This document shows, in pieces, positions 45,108 through 54,516 of a stretch of 64,000 nt of DNA. The notes beneath the pieces were generated by a model. That model saw only the letters and a list, made by a program, of their open reading frames with translations. It ran no database searches and was not told the DNA's origin. The translations under genes were made by a program, and so were the position numbers. The stretch comes from Candidatus Methylospira mobilis (GTDB taxonomy: Bacteria; Pseudomonadota; Gammaproteobacteria; Methylococcales; Methylococcaceae): assembly GCF_009498235.1 (NCBI RefSeq), contig NZ_CP044205.1, forward strand, positions 1,235,716 to 1,299,715, in the 5' to 3' direction. Positions within the stretch are counted from its first letter, which is position 1; the number at the start of each line of letters is the position of its first letter.

Positions 45108-47345
45108 GTGCGAAAAAGGGAAGATTTTTTTCAGTTTCACGCCGTTCAGGTAGCGCTTCCGCTTCCGCTTCGGCAAGTTTTCGATTATACGGCTCCGCCT
45201 GAAGCGGTGGAGAGCGGTTTGCAGGTCGGCGCGCGCGTGCTGGTTCCTTTCGGTTCCGGGCAGGGCGAGCGCATTATGACCGGCGTCGTCACCGGTTTTC
45301 CAGCGGTTTCGCAGGAAGATAGGCGCGGCTTGAAACCGGTGTTGCAGGTGCTTGACGAGCAATCGCTGCTGTCGTCCGATGATTGCGAAATCCTGTTGTG
45401 GGCCAGCCGCTATTATCATCATCCCATCGGTGAAGTGTTCGCCTCCGCTTTTCCTGTGCTATTGCGTAAAGGGCGTCCGGCGGTCGATGAGCGTACGACC
45501 CGGATTCTGCGGCTGACCGCGCTCGGCGTTGCGGCGCAACCGCCTGCGCAGGCCGTGCGCAGGCGGTTGTTGCTGGATAGTCTGCGCGCGCGCGAAGACG
45601 GTATCCCATTGCCGGAGTTAAGCGCTCTGGATTGGGACTGGCGCAGCGTAGTCCGGGGAATGAGGCGGCAAGGATGGGTCGAAATCGCCGACGCGCCCCA
45701 GGTTCCGCTTTCATCCGCTCCGTTGCCGTCCGTGCCGATGCCGGAGTTGAACGAAACTCAGCGGCGGGCGGTGGATGCCGTTTTGTCGTCCATGGAAGGG
45801 TATCGCGCGTTCTTGCTGGAGGGCGTGACCGGCAGCGGCAAAACCGAGGTTTATCTGCGTCTGGTCGAGCAGGCGCTGCAACGTGGATTGCAGTCCTTGG
45901 TGCTGGTGCCTGAGATCAGTTTGACGCCGCAGTTGGAGTCGCGTTTCCAAAGCCGTTTCGGACTTTCGGTGCGGGTGTTTCATTCAGCGCTCAATGAGTC
46001 CGAGCGCGCTCGCAACTGGCAGGCGTTTCAGCGCGGCGCGGCGCGCATCATGCTGGGAACGCGTTCCGCGGTTTTTGCGCCGATGTCGGCTCCCGGGCTG
46101 ATCATACTCGACGAAGAGCACGATCTTTCCTTCAAACAGCAGGATGGGTTCCGTTTTTCCGCGCGCGATATTGCAGTCATGCGCGCGCGTACGCTCAATA
46201 TCCCGGTGTTGATGGGTTCCGCCACGCCGTCGCTGGAAAGTCTGGTCAATGTCGCGCGCAAGCGTTATCTGCATCTTTCCATGCCGAAGCGCGCCGGAGC
46301 GGCGCTGGAGCCTGTTTTTCAGCTTGTCGACATCCGCAACGCCGCATTGCAGGGCGGCATGTCGCCGGCTTTGCTGAACCGCATTGCGGAAACCCTGAAG
46401 CGCGGCGAACAATCGCTATTGTTTCTGAATCGAAGGGGATATGCGCCGACGCTGATTTGCCATGCCTGCGGCTGGGTGGGCATTTGCCCGCGCTGCGATG
46501 TGAACCTGGTGGTGCACGAATCCAGCGGACGTTTATGCTGTCACCGCTGCGGTTACGAACAGGCGCGCATGCGCCGCTGTCCCGCCTGCGGCGCGGAGGA
46601 CATGCGCGCATTGGGGTTAGGCACAGAGCGCGTCGAACTGGCTTTGCGCGAATGCTTTCCGCAGGCGCGTACGCTCAGAATCGATCGCGACAGCGCGCGC
46701 GGCAAGGGTCGACTGGCCGAAATGCTGGATACGGTGCATGACGGCGCGGTCGATATACTGCTTGGCACGCAGATGCTGGCGAAGGGGCATCATTTCCCGG
46801 ATGTGACGCTGGTCGGCATTCTGAACGTGGATGCCGGCTTGACCAGTCCGGATTTCCGCGCGCTGGAACATGCCGCGCAACTGATCGTGCAGGTGGCGGG
46901 CCGCGCGGGCCGCGCGGAAAAGCCGGGCCATGTGATGTTGCAGACGCGCTACCCCGATCATCCGCTGCTGCTGAAGCTGCTGCGCGAAGGCTATGCCGCT
47001 TTCAGCGCTCGTTTGCTCGAAGAAAGAAAAAGCGCCGCTCTGCCGCCCTACAGCTACCAGGCGCTATGGCGCGCCGAAGCCAACGATGCCGAAAAGCCCA
47101 TGGTTTTACTGTCGTTGATACGCGATTTTCTGGAAAAAGATACCGGCGGCGTGCAGGTCCTGGGGCCGGTACGGGCGCCTTTGGCCAGACAGGCCGGCCG
47201 GCATCGCTGTCAATTGCTGTTCCAGTCGCAGCAGAGGCCGTTGCTGCATAAAAAGATAGACGAGGTCATTGCGCAGCTGGCGGCTTATCCGCAATCCCGA
47301 CGCGCGCGCTGGTCTGTTGAAATCGAGCCGGTGGATTTTTTGTGA
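45108..47345 (+). CDS. priA: Primosomal replication helicase PriA
   Basis: About 745 residues. N-terminal 3'-end-binding domain (VALPLPLRQVFDYTAP), Walker A GVTGSGKTEVYLR, DEEH box (IILDEEHDLSFKQ), GSATPSLES, and the Zn-binding block CHACGWVGICPRC ... CCHRCGYEQ ... RRCPACG. The helicase C-terminus has LLGTQMLAKGHHFPDVTLV and QVAGRAGRA. PriA restarts stalled forks. GTG 45108 after AAAGAAAA was chosen; TTG 45090 is the other option. It ends 6 bp from convergent bcsG. Confidence 0.95.
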   Translation: MRKREDFFQFHAVQVALPLPLRQVFDYTAPPEAVESGLQVGARVLVPFGSGQGERIMTGVVTGFPAVSQEDRRGLKPVLQVLDEQSLLSSDDCEILLWASRYYHHPIGEVFASAFPVLLRKGRPAVDERTTRILRLTALGVAAQPPAQAVRRRLLLDSLRAREDGIPLPELSALDWDWRSVVRGMRRQGWVEIADAPQVPLSSAPLPSVPMPELNETQRRAVDAVLSSMEGYRAFLLEGVTGSGKTEVYLRLVEQALQRGLQSLVLVPEISLTPQLESRFQSRFGLSVRVFHSALNESERARNWQAFQRGAARIMLGTRSAVFAPMSAPGLIILDEEHDLSFKQQDGFRFSARDIAVMRARTLNIPVLMGSATPSLESLVNVARKRYLHLSMPKRAGAALEPVFQLVDIRNAALQGGMSPALLNRIAETLKRGEQSLLFLNRRGYAPTLICHACGWVGICPRCDVNLVVHESSGRLCCHRCGYEQARMRRCPACGAEDMRALGLGTERVELALRECFPQARTLRIDRDSARGKGRLAEMLDTVHDGAVDILLGTQMLAKGHHFPDVTLVGILNVDAGLTSPDFRALEHAAQLIVQVAGRAGRAEKPGHVMLQTRYPDHPLLLKLLREGYAAFSARLLEERKSAALPPYSYQALWRAEANDAEKPMVLLSLIRDFLEKDTGGVQVLGPVRAPLARQAGRHRCQLLFQSQQRPLLHKKIDEVIAQLAAYPQSRRARWSVEIEPVDFL

Positions 47346-47351
47346 GCATCG

Positions 47352-48953
47352 CTACCGTATTCCGCTTTTCATCTCGTTCCATGGCGTATTCGGCGCGCGC
47401 ATAAAATAGCGCGCCCCTATGCCCATGACTACCGTTTGTTCGTTTTCCGAAACAAAGTCGGTCAGAGGCAGTTGCGTTACTTCATGCTGTAAATCCGGCT
47501 GGACGCCGGCGAACGGGTTGTTATGCATAAAATCCGCCAGCAGCGTCGCCAACGCCAGATAACTGTTGCCGTTATCGTCGCTTACCTGCGCTTTGCTTTC
47601 CTTCGCCGGTAGGCCGATCAGCTTGACGGCGGCAGGCACCATGCTGATTTTCGGGCTGGGAATTTCGCGCATGCCGGCTATCTGCATGCTGTCGCCATGG
47701 ATGGCTGCACCGTGTTCGGCGACCAGCACCACTACGCTGGGGCGGCCCGATTGCTCCAGCGCGCCGATGAATTTGTCTATGTCCTGCATCAGCTTATGCA
47801 TGCGCGGTTTGTAAGTATCCAGACTGTCGCCGGGTTTGCCGCCTGCCAGAACATTGCCGTCGTGCAGACTGATGGTGTTGTAGTAAAGCGCGACCGGCGC
47901 CTCCGGCTGTGTTTTTCTTTTTTCCAGCCAGCGATTCAGCAGATCGAAATCCTGGTAGATCGGGGTTTCGTCAAAACTGTGCATTTGCACGCTCGCGCCC
48001 AATGAACCCAGCGGAGGCGCTTTCAAGCCGCCGCGTTCCTGTACGTCTTGTAAAAACCCGCCGAAGTGACCATCGTGATTGAGCAGCAATTGCGGGGTAT
48101 AACCCGCTTCCGCCAACGAGTCGAACAGATAGCATTGCCTGGGTGCGTTCTGGTACAGCGCGGCGTGCGGCTGTTGACCGCATGCACCGCGCAGCAGGCG
48201 GATGGCGGCAGGACCGCTGTAACTGGCTGCGGAACCGAAGCGGGTGAACAGTACATCGAAATTTTTGAATAGTTCGATTTTTTCCGATGAGTCGATATCG
48301 TCCCAGGCCAAAGAGCAGATATGCAGAAAAATGATATCGAAAGCTTTGCTGGATGCGTCGATTTTTCCGAAGCCGACGTGCAGTTTGGCCTGATCGGTAT
48401 AAAACCTGTTCAGACGTTCATCCAGTTCTTTTTCAGAATAATGCTTGTCGGGGGGCTCCTCCGAAAGCGCTGATTGCCCGGAGCCGCTGTCGCAGGCGGC
48501 GGTTTGGATAGTCTCAGGGCTGGGTCTTGTTGCGACCAGTGCGGTTATCTGGGGAGCGCAAGCCAGCGCCAGCAATACGAAACTGCTGATGCGCAAGCGG
48601 CGTCCGAGCAATGCCGTCAGCGCGAACAGCAGCAGCATTCCGATAATAATACGCGGATTGATAAACCGGTTCAGCAGTTCCACAACGTAGGCGAAACTGA
48701 AGCTTTGCAGGTTGGGGGTCAGTGCAATCACGCGTTCGAAGGAGGGGAACCAGGAGTCGCGATAAAGCAGCATGACTGCTGCCGGTATCGCTATCAGGTG
48801 GCGCGCGATGCGCTGCCGCCTTGCAGGCAGCGGTACGATTAATATGGCGGCGAAAATCAGGTTTTCGGCTACGTGCAAACCGATGTACCCGCTCCAGTAC
48901 AGCGCGAGTTTGCCGATAAAATAGTAATTCCACAGTCCCATGGCGGTTTTCAA
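47352..48953 (-). CDS. bcsG: Cellulose phosphoethanolamine transferase BcsG
   Basis: 533 residues. N-terminal membrane part with about 4-5 helices (to ~140), then a periplasmic alkaline-phosphatase-superfamily domain. The likely nucleophile is Ser246 in SYSGPAA. Flanking cysteines are Cys213 (HICSLAWDD) and Cys258 (RGACGQQ), and zinc ligands include EHGAAIHGD (about 413-421). It transfers phosphoethanolamine from lipid to cellulose as it is made. The start overlaps the bcsA stop (ATGA). Last gene of the operon visible here. Confidence 0.93.
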   Translation of the reverse strand: MKTAMGLWNYYFIGKLALYWSGYIGLHVAENLIFAAILIVPLPARRQRIARHLIAIPAAVMLLYRDSWFPSFERVIALTPNLQSFSFAYVVELLNRFINPRIIIGMLLLFALTALLGRRLRISSFVLLALACAPQITALVATRPSPETIQTAACDSGSGQSALSEEPPDKHYSEKELDERLNRFYTDQAKLHVGFGKIDASSKAFDIIFLHICSLAWDDIDSSEKIELFKNFDVLFTRFGSAASYSGPAAIRLLRGACGQQPHAALYQNAPRQCYLFDSLAEAGYTPQLLLNHDGHFGGFLQDVQERGGLKAPPLGSLGASVQMHSFDETPIYQDFDLLNRWLEKRKTQPEAPVALYYNTISLHDGNVLAGGKPGDSLDTYKPRMHKLMQDIDKFIGALEQSGRPSVVVLVAEHGAAIHGDSMQIAGMREIPSPKISMVPAAVKLIGLPAKESKAQVSDDNGNSYLALATLLADFMHNNPFAGVQPDLQHEVTQLPLTDFVSENEQTVVMGIGARYFMRAPNTPWNEMKSGIR

Positions 48954-51445
48954 TGCTTTTTAATGGTGTAATCGATCAGTTTGCCGTATAAACGCCGGTA
49001 GCCGCGTATGGCTTGTTTCAGCACTTCGAGCAGGCTGTTCAGCGGGCTGTCCTGCAGCAATGTGGTGTGCCAATCGGCCCAGACATCGGCTCTGGAAAAA
49101 GTGCAATGGATGAAGCGAGCCTGTTGCTCTATCGATTGATGCATCAAATGCACGTTGATATGCTCCTCATTGACGAACTCAACGCGCGCCGGAAACGCAA
49201 ACTCCTGATCGCCTCGGTATAAACCTACCGACACCAGTTCGCCCTTACTGACTTCGGCGCCGGACGGGTGGGACAGAGCCAGGCCGGTTGTAGAAAAGTC
49301 GTGCGTTTTGCAATGCCAGGTGCGGCCGTCGGGCAGATACAGAACGGCGGGCATTTCAGCCGGGACGCGATGCGATTTACGTACCTGGCGCGCTTCGGTC
49401 GCAACGCTGAAAGCGGTGCCCAGCACGGTCAGATTATAAAGCGTCCAGCCCAGATTCATTAAAACCACATCCATTTCAAAACGGTTCCACCATAGCAGGC
49501 GCCCGATGCCGACCAGAAAGCCGCTAAGATTAATCCCGAGCAGTGCAAGGTAAGGCGCGGCAATGCGCCAATCGACAAAGCTTTGTTCGATCAAGCCGCC
49601 TTTGGGGGTAACGTTGAATTTACCCAGTTTCGGATTAAACAAGGCGAGCGTGGTGGGCAGGGTAATATACCAGGCCAATACCGTTTCATAGACCTCCGCC
49701 CAGAACGAATGCCTGAACCGGCCTTGTATGCGGGCATTGGTCAGGTTGGAGTGAAAGATATAGGGCAGTACATAGAACAATAAAATAGCCGCTTCGGTAT
49801 GAATAAAATGCAATTCGAAAAACAGATAGGCTTGCGGGGCGAACAAGAAAATAAGGCGGGGGATACCGTAAAAGAAGTGCAGCGTCGCATTACCGTAACA
49901 CAGGCGCTGAGACAGGCTCAGGCCCTTGCCCAGCAACGGATTGTCCGAGCGGAATATTTGCACCATGCCGCGCGCCCAGCGGATGCGTTGCCCGACATGG
50001 GCCGAAAGGCTTTCCGTGGCCAGTCCCGCCGCCAGCGGGATGTTCAGGTAAATGCTCTCGTAGCCGCGCCGGTGCAGTTTCAGCGCGGTATGCGCGTCTT
50101 CGGTCACGGTTTCGACGGCGATGCCGCCGATTTCCTCCAGCGGCGCGCGTTTCAGGATCGCGCAGGAGCCGCAGAAGAACGCAGCGTTCCACAGGTCGTT
50201 GCCGTCCTGGATCAGACGGTTGAACAGATAGCCTTCGTTAGGCACCTGACGGAAGGTGTTCAGGTTGCGCTCGAACGGGTCGGCGGAAAAAAAATGGTGG
50301 GGCGTTTGCAGCAAGGCGCGGCGCGGATGCCCGATCAGCCAGCCCATGCTTACTTGTAAAAACGAGCGTGTCGGAATATGATCGCAATCGAATATGGCGA
50401 TATATTCGCCCTGAGTCAACGTCAGCGCATGATTAAGATTCCCCGCTTTCGCATGGGCGTTATTGGAGCGGGTGATATAACCGACGCCGGTTTGTTCGGA
50501 AAAATGGCGAAACTCGTCCCGTTTTCCATCATCCAGCACATAAACCCTGATTTTTCCGGCGGGCCAGTCGATACCCTGCGCCGCATAAACGGTCGTTCTG
50601 ACCACATCGAGCGGTTCGTTGTAAGTCGGGATAAAAATGTCGACGCTGGGCCAGCTATCGATATTTACCGGCATCGGGAGGGGCGGGCGGCGTAACGGCC
50701 TGACCGATTGCAGGAAGCTGAGCAGCGTGATCAGCCAGGTGTAGGCTTCAGCGAACAGCAGCAGTACGCCAAAAACACGGTCGCCCCAGGTATTGAGCTC
50801 CATGGTTTGCGACACGCGCCATATTGCGTAGCGCAGCGTGGCGAGTTCGGCCAGCATTACCAGGATCACGGTCGGCAACACGCCCGGCGCATCCTTTATC
50901 AGCAGCGCAAAGCCCCATGTAGCCAAAAAAAACAGCAATTGCTGTGTCCGGTCGAGCGGCGTGGTGATGACCACAGTGGTGAAAACAACAGCGCTCGTCA
51001 ATAGAGCCGCTTTCAGTAACGGCGGACTCGAAAACGCTGTATTGTCGAGCTTTTCCAGCGTATCGGCGATTTGCCGGTCGGTCGGCAGCGGCAGGCGGCT
51101 TATCAGCGTTTGGAGCCACTGCCGTATTTTTGCCATGACATTGCTGCCCGCTTCTTCAGGGCCGGGCAGAACAAACAAGCGGAGTAGCCACTCTTCAGGG
51201 GCGGCAAGATTGCTCACCCCCAGTTCCTGCCCGAGCCGGCACAGCATGCGGGGCAGACGCCGTGTTAGAGAAGGGGCGGGTTTTTGCTGAGGAGGGAGGA
51301 TAAAAATCCGTAACAGCCATAGGTCCGGCCGGCCGGGCTTATCGACCCCAAGTTGCAGGGCAAGCGAGTATAACAGCCGGTGCGGATTCATGCTTCGAGC
51401 CGGAAATTGCATGGGTACGTCGGATACCGTCGCCGCACTGCGCAT
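48950..51445 (-). CDS. bcsA: Cellulose synthase catalytic subunit BcsA
   Basis: 831 residues. The GT2 domain has IPTYNEPLDVVR, DCD at 353-355, TED at 448-450 and QRIRW at 486-490, followed by FNVTPK gating-loop residues (610-615). The C-terminal PilZ domain has RKSHR (689-693) and DFSTTG (716-721), so c-di-GMP activation is expected. An N-terminal stretch of ~130 residues resembles a repeated motif (WLLRIFILP / WLLRLFVLP), which is unusual. Start at 51445 is uncertain; ATGs at 51412 and 51391 are also possible. Confidence 0.95.
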   Translation of the reverse strand: MRSAATVSDVPMQFPARSMNPHRLLYSLALQLGVDKPGRPDLWLLRIFILPPQQKPAPSLTRRLPRMLCRLGQELGVSNLAAPEEWLLRLFVLPGPEEAGSNVMAKIRQWLQTLISRLPLPTDRQIADTLEKLDNTAFSSPPLLKAALLTSAVVFTTVVITTPLDRTQQLLFFLATWGFALLIKDAPGVLPTVILVMLAELATLRYAIWRVSQTMELNTWGDRVFGVLLLFAEAYTWLITLLSFLQSVRPLRRPPLPMPVNIDSWPSVDIFIPTYNEPLDVVRTTVYAAQGIDWPAGKIRVYVLDDGKRDEFRHFSEQTGVGYITRSNNAHAKAGNLNHALTLTQGEYIAIFDCDHIPTRSFLQVSMGWLIGHPRRALLQTPHHFFSADPFERNLNTFRQVPNEGYLFNRLIQDGNDLWNAAFFCGSCAILKRAPLEEIGGIAVETVTEDAHTALKLHRRGYESIYLNIPLAAGLATESLSAHVGQRIRWARGMVQIFRSDNPLLGKGLSLSQRLCYGNATLHFFYGIPRLIFLFAPQAYLFFELHFIHTEAAILLFYVLPYIFHSNLTNARIQGRFRHSFWAEVYETVLAWYITLPTTLALFNPKLGKFNVTPKGGLIEQSFVDWRIAAPYLALLGINLSGFLVGIGRLLWWNRFEMDVVLMNLGWTLYNLTVLGTAFSVATEARQVRKSHRVPAEMPAVLYLPDGRTWHCKTHDFSTTGLALSHPSGAEVSKGELVSVGLYRGDQEFAFPARVEFVNEEHINVHLMHQSIEQQARFIHCTFSRADVWADWHTTLLQDSPLNSLLEVLKQAIRGYRRLYGKLIDYTIKKH

Positions 51446-51742
51446 GTGAGTTTTTGTTCAAACATCAGGTTTTATTGACGTAATCAATGGCTTGTTTTCG
51501 GGTCAAAAGAAAAAGCCGTCGTTGAGGCATAAGTTATAAGCGCAGTCCCTGACGGCATGACGCCAACTTGTCGACTTATCGTTCACGTTACCGTGCCAAT
51601 CGCCGAGCGAATACCTAAGCCCTTCCCGTGAGGCGCAGGCGTTGGCATGATAGGGAAGACGCTGGCCGCGCATGACCGGTTACGCCGCGAAAACCCGGAC
51701 GTTGACAAGCGAGTCGCTGATTTTCCCGGAACCGCAAAACGC
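51446..51742. other. Gap between bcsQ and bcsA
   Basis: 297 bp in an otherwise tight operon. It holds a 56-codon minus-strand frame (ATG 51673 to stop 51503, MRGQRLPYHANACASREGL...) without a clear ribosome site or family. An internal promoter for bcsA is possible but none is obvious. Confidence 0.3.
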
Positions 51743-52501
51743 TCAATGCGCAGGCTGCGCCAACAGCCAATCGGCGAGTCCCTGCAAATCGTGGCTGGCC
51801 TGGCTGTGGGGAGCGTAATCCGCTACACACTGATTGCTTGCCATGGCTTCGGGAATCGCTTCATCCTGGTGTATGGCGTAGCGCAGCATTTTACTCTTCA
51901 GGCGAACGCGCAGTATGCCGATGATATCGTCAGAGAGCAGTTTGGCGCTGTTAACCTTGTTTAAAACATGGAACAACCCGGGCGCATGCTCCGGCTCGGC
52001 GCTAAAACGCCGCTCGTAGTGCGCATGCATGACCGCTATATCTTCGAAACAGCCTGGTTGAGCCGTGATCACATGGAGTATCAGGTCTGCCGCCGCCAGC
52101 GCGCAGTCGAAGCAAAGAGACGGCGCGCGCTGCGTGTCGATTAACACGATGCAGCCGGAGGGCGGGGACAGGTCCAGCAGGAAATCGCGAACGCCGCGGC
52201 TTTCGATGACCGATAATTTTTCATGCGTCCGGTGCGTATTAACGCCATGACCAAAATGCAGCAGGTTGACATGGTCTGCATTGCGTTGCGCAGCATGATG
52301 CCATGTCTGATCGGCGGATAGATCAACAATGCCTGTCGGGTTACGAACGGTTAATCCCAGGTAGAGGCCGAGCCGGTTCGATGGGTCGAGTTCAACGGCC
52401 AGAACCGGCTGCTCCCGCCGGGTTAACAGTGAGGCTAAATTGGCGGTCAGGCTGGTTTTTCCTGTCCCTCCGCTGGCCGAGACGATAGCGACGACGAACA
52501 T
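51743..52501 (-). CDS. bcsQ: ParA/MinD-like ATPase BcsQ (YhjQ)
   Basis: 252 residues. P-loop SASGGTGKTSLTANLA with deviant Walker A, then VLAVELDPSN and a Walker B-like IVLIDTQRAPS. BcsQ places the cellulose machine at the pole and binds BcsR and BcsE. It starts 1 bp after the bcsF stop. Confidence 0.88.
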   Translation of the reverse strand: MFVVAIVSASGGTGKTSLTANLASLLTRREQPVLAVELDPSNRLGLYLGLTVRNPTGIVDLSADQTWHHAAQRNADHVNLLHFGHGVNTHRTHEKLSVIESRGVRDFLLDLSPPSGCIVLIDTQRAPSLCFDCALAAADLILHVITAQPGCFEDIAVMHAHYERRFSAEPEHAPGLFHVLNKVNSAKLLSDDIIGILRVRLKSKMLRYAIHQDEAIPEAMASNQCVADYAPHSQASHDLQGLADWLLAQPAH

Positions 52502-52502
52502 G

Positions 52503-52694
52503 TTATCCGTTTATGCCTGCTTTGGTGTAGGGACGCACAAAAACGCCGCTTCCGTTTCTGCGCATGAGTTTTCTTATCATGCGCCGCAAGCGCGCTCTTC
52601 CTATTCGGTGATGCATGTAAGCGATAATGCCGCCCAGCAGCAGGCCCAGCATGAAATGCCAGATAAACTGATTAATAAGGTCTTCGACGCGCAT
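52503..52694 (-). CDS. bcsF: Small membrane protein BcsF
   Basis: 63 residues, one hydrophobic segment (FMLGLLLGGIIAYMHH, about 14-29) and a basic C-terminal tail. Length, topology and position between bcsE and bcsQ agree with BcsF, which recruits BcsE to BcsG. Sequence similarity is low, so the call rests on context. Confidence 0.7.
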   Translation of the reverse strand: MRVEDLINQFIWHFMLGLLLGGIIAYMHHRIGRARLRRMIRKLMRRNGSGVFVRPYTKAGING

Positions 52695-52720
52695 CGCGAT
52701 ATGACTGTTTCGATGAAAAT

Positions 52721-54286
52721 TTATGAGACGTTGTTGTAAGTGTATAGCTCGGATGTGTAATCGACCAAATGCGTTTGCGCCGCCAGTTTCCTGAGCCGCT
52801 GGATGCTGGCGTTGATGTCCTCGCTGTTGGTCATGCGCGTTTCATGGAGAAACAGATCGTTGATGCTTACATTTAAGGAACGCTCCAGCGCGGTGTCTAT
52901 ATCCGGCTCCCGGCAGGCGAAGAAAAAAATAAACAGACTGGCGTTGTCGGCGGTCATGACATCGCCTTTACGTTTGGGATGGTAGGCCAATAGCGCATCA
53001 ATGTGCGATCTTCCCGGCAGCAGGTCGAGACTGATCAGCGCATGTTGTATGTTAATATCGTGGGTGCGGTCCAACGTGGTTTGCACGAAATCGCAAAATT
53101 TTTGCGGCCGCAAATAACCGTTGACCTCAACCGGTATGGATTCACTCAACAAGTCTTCATAGGACATTACCGCCTTTTTCCCAAAACATTGTCCTTTCAG
53201 TGAATCGATACACCATAACAAATGCGAAAAACTTTCGTAGTTGTGCACGATCAGATTAGCGCCCAGCTGCATGAGCGCCATGTTCTGGTTATAGCGCAAG
53301 CGTTTGTTTTTTTCGCGGATAACGATTTTCAGGCCTCTACCCGCTGTTTCCCTTATCAGATGGGTTGTTTCGGCTAAAGTGGCGAATTTGACCGAGTTGG
53401 AGTAAGGCAGTATAACCGTGGCGGCGACGGCATGCTGAACCGCCTGCAGCAGGTCGGAAAAGCGCTCGTAGCGCTGCCATTCGGGCGGAACGCTTTTTTC
53501 GTTGAAAAGCGCGTCCACGGTGGTCAGCACCTGATCCTCATCCGGCGCATACAGCAGCTGTTGCGCCAGCGCGTCCATGGCGGAACCGTCCGCGCTTAAC
53601 GACTGCTGTTCCTCGTTATAGCTGACGCCATAGCTTCTTGCTTCGACACGGCTGCCTCCGGGGGTGTTCCAGTGGTCGATTCTCCAGTTGAGCCGGAGCA
53701 TATCCGCATCCAGTTCCGCCACGCCGTCCAGACAATTGCATTGTACGCGTATGGCGCCGGCGCCGGGGGATTCGAAATGCAGCTTATGAAAGACAAACAG
53801 ACCGCTGTGTTTCCATTCGCGCACCCAGGCGCGAAAAATCAGGCCTTGCCGCCGCACCAGTTTCAGATCATTCCATGAAAACAAACCTTCCGCTTCGTCC
53901 ATGATAATCAGCGATCCTGCCGGGATGCCGGTGTCGTCGAGTTCTTCCAGCAGTTTGTTCAGGCTGTATTTTTTAAGCAGTTCCTGGTAGTCGCCCGTGC
54001 TTTCCAGCACCAGGGGTTTACCATGCGATAAGGTTTCCGCTATGCCGGGCGCCATTTTTTCGATCAAACCGGCCCAAATCTCGGGCCGGCTGGAAATGAC
54101 GACCGCGCGCACGCCTTCCCGCCAGGCGCGCGCTATCGTTCCGGCAGTAAGCGTTTCTCGAATGTTGCGGTTACGCACGCAAATACCGTACAGTTGTCCG
54201 GGATAAATGGTGGAAACCGATTCAGGTAAACAATCTATGCCTATGTTAAGCGTAGCGTGTTTGCGCTTGGCAATCGAAAATTTCAT
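52721..54286 (-). CDS. bcsE: c-di-GMP-binding regulator BcsE
   Basis: 521 residues. N-terminal degenerate RecA-like/receiver part (VVISSRPEIWAGLIEK; LIIMDEAEGLFSW). The C-terminal GIL domain carries the I-site-like RKGD (about 439-442) followed by ADNASLFIFFFACRE. BcsE binds c-di-GMP and boosts cellulose synthesis and modification. The start overlaps the stop of the upstream small gene (ATGA). Confidence 0.88.
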   Translation of the reverse strand: MKFSIAKRKHATLNIGIDCLPESVSTIYPGQLYGICVRNRNIRETLTAGTIARAWREGVRAVVISSRPEIWAGLIEKMAPGIAETLSHGKPLVLESTGDYQELLKKYSLNKLLEELDDTGIPAGSLIIMDEAEGLFSWNDLKLVRRQGLIFRAWVREWKHSGLFVFHKLHFESPGAGAIRVQCNCLDGVAELDADMLRLNWRIDHWNTPGGSRVEARSYGVSYNEEQQSLSADGSAMDALAQQLLYAPDEDQVLTTVDALFNEKSVPPEWQRYERFSDLLQAVQHAVAATVILPYSNSVKFATLAETTHLIRETAGRGLKIVIREKNKRLRYNQNMALMQLGANLIVHNYESFSHLLWCIDSLKGQCFGKKAVMSYEDLLSESIPVEVNGYLRPQKFCDFVQTTLDRTHDINIQHALISLDLLPGRSHIDALLAYHPKRKGDVMTADNASLFIFFFACREPDIDTALERSLNVSINDLFLHETRMTNSEDINASIQRLRKLAAQTHLVDYTSELYTYNNVS

Positions 54287-54498
54287 GACTCCTTGCTGTC
54301 GATTCTGTCTTCGAGGGGGGGCATGGCATGGTCTTTTTCGTTGCCGCCCAGTAATAGTTCGAACAAAGACCAGCGTTTTATCGCCTTTTTGGCGTTTTCC
54401 GCTTCAATGATTTCCTGGTAACCCAGTTCGCAGTCGAATTCCATATTGGCCAGCATATTGGCTACGTCGTCCGGGTCGGATGTCTTGTTGACAGTCAT
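54283..54498 (-). CDS. BcsR/BcsP-like small protein
   Basis: 71 residues. The block IKRWSLFELLLGG resembles the conserved C-terminal RWPLL/F element of BcsR and BcsP proteins, which regulate BcsQ and the synthase. The N-terminal half is acidic and helical (DDVANMLANMEFDCELGYQEII). A closely similar RWSLF element lies at the start of the adjacent bcsC frame. ATGA overlap with bcsE. Confidence 0.6.
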   Translation of the reverse strand: MTVNKTSDPDDVANMLANMEFDCELGYQEIIEAENAKKAIKRWSLFELLLGGNEKDHAMPPLEDRIDSKES

Positions 54499-54516
54499 TG
54501 CAGGTTTTCCGGTCTC

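Noticed and set aside
51503-51673. 56-codon minus-strand frame between bcsQ and bcsA
   Set aside because: No ribosome binding site and no recognisable sequence; kept only as a note in the gap entry.
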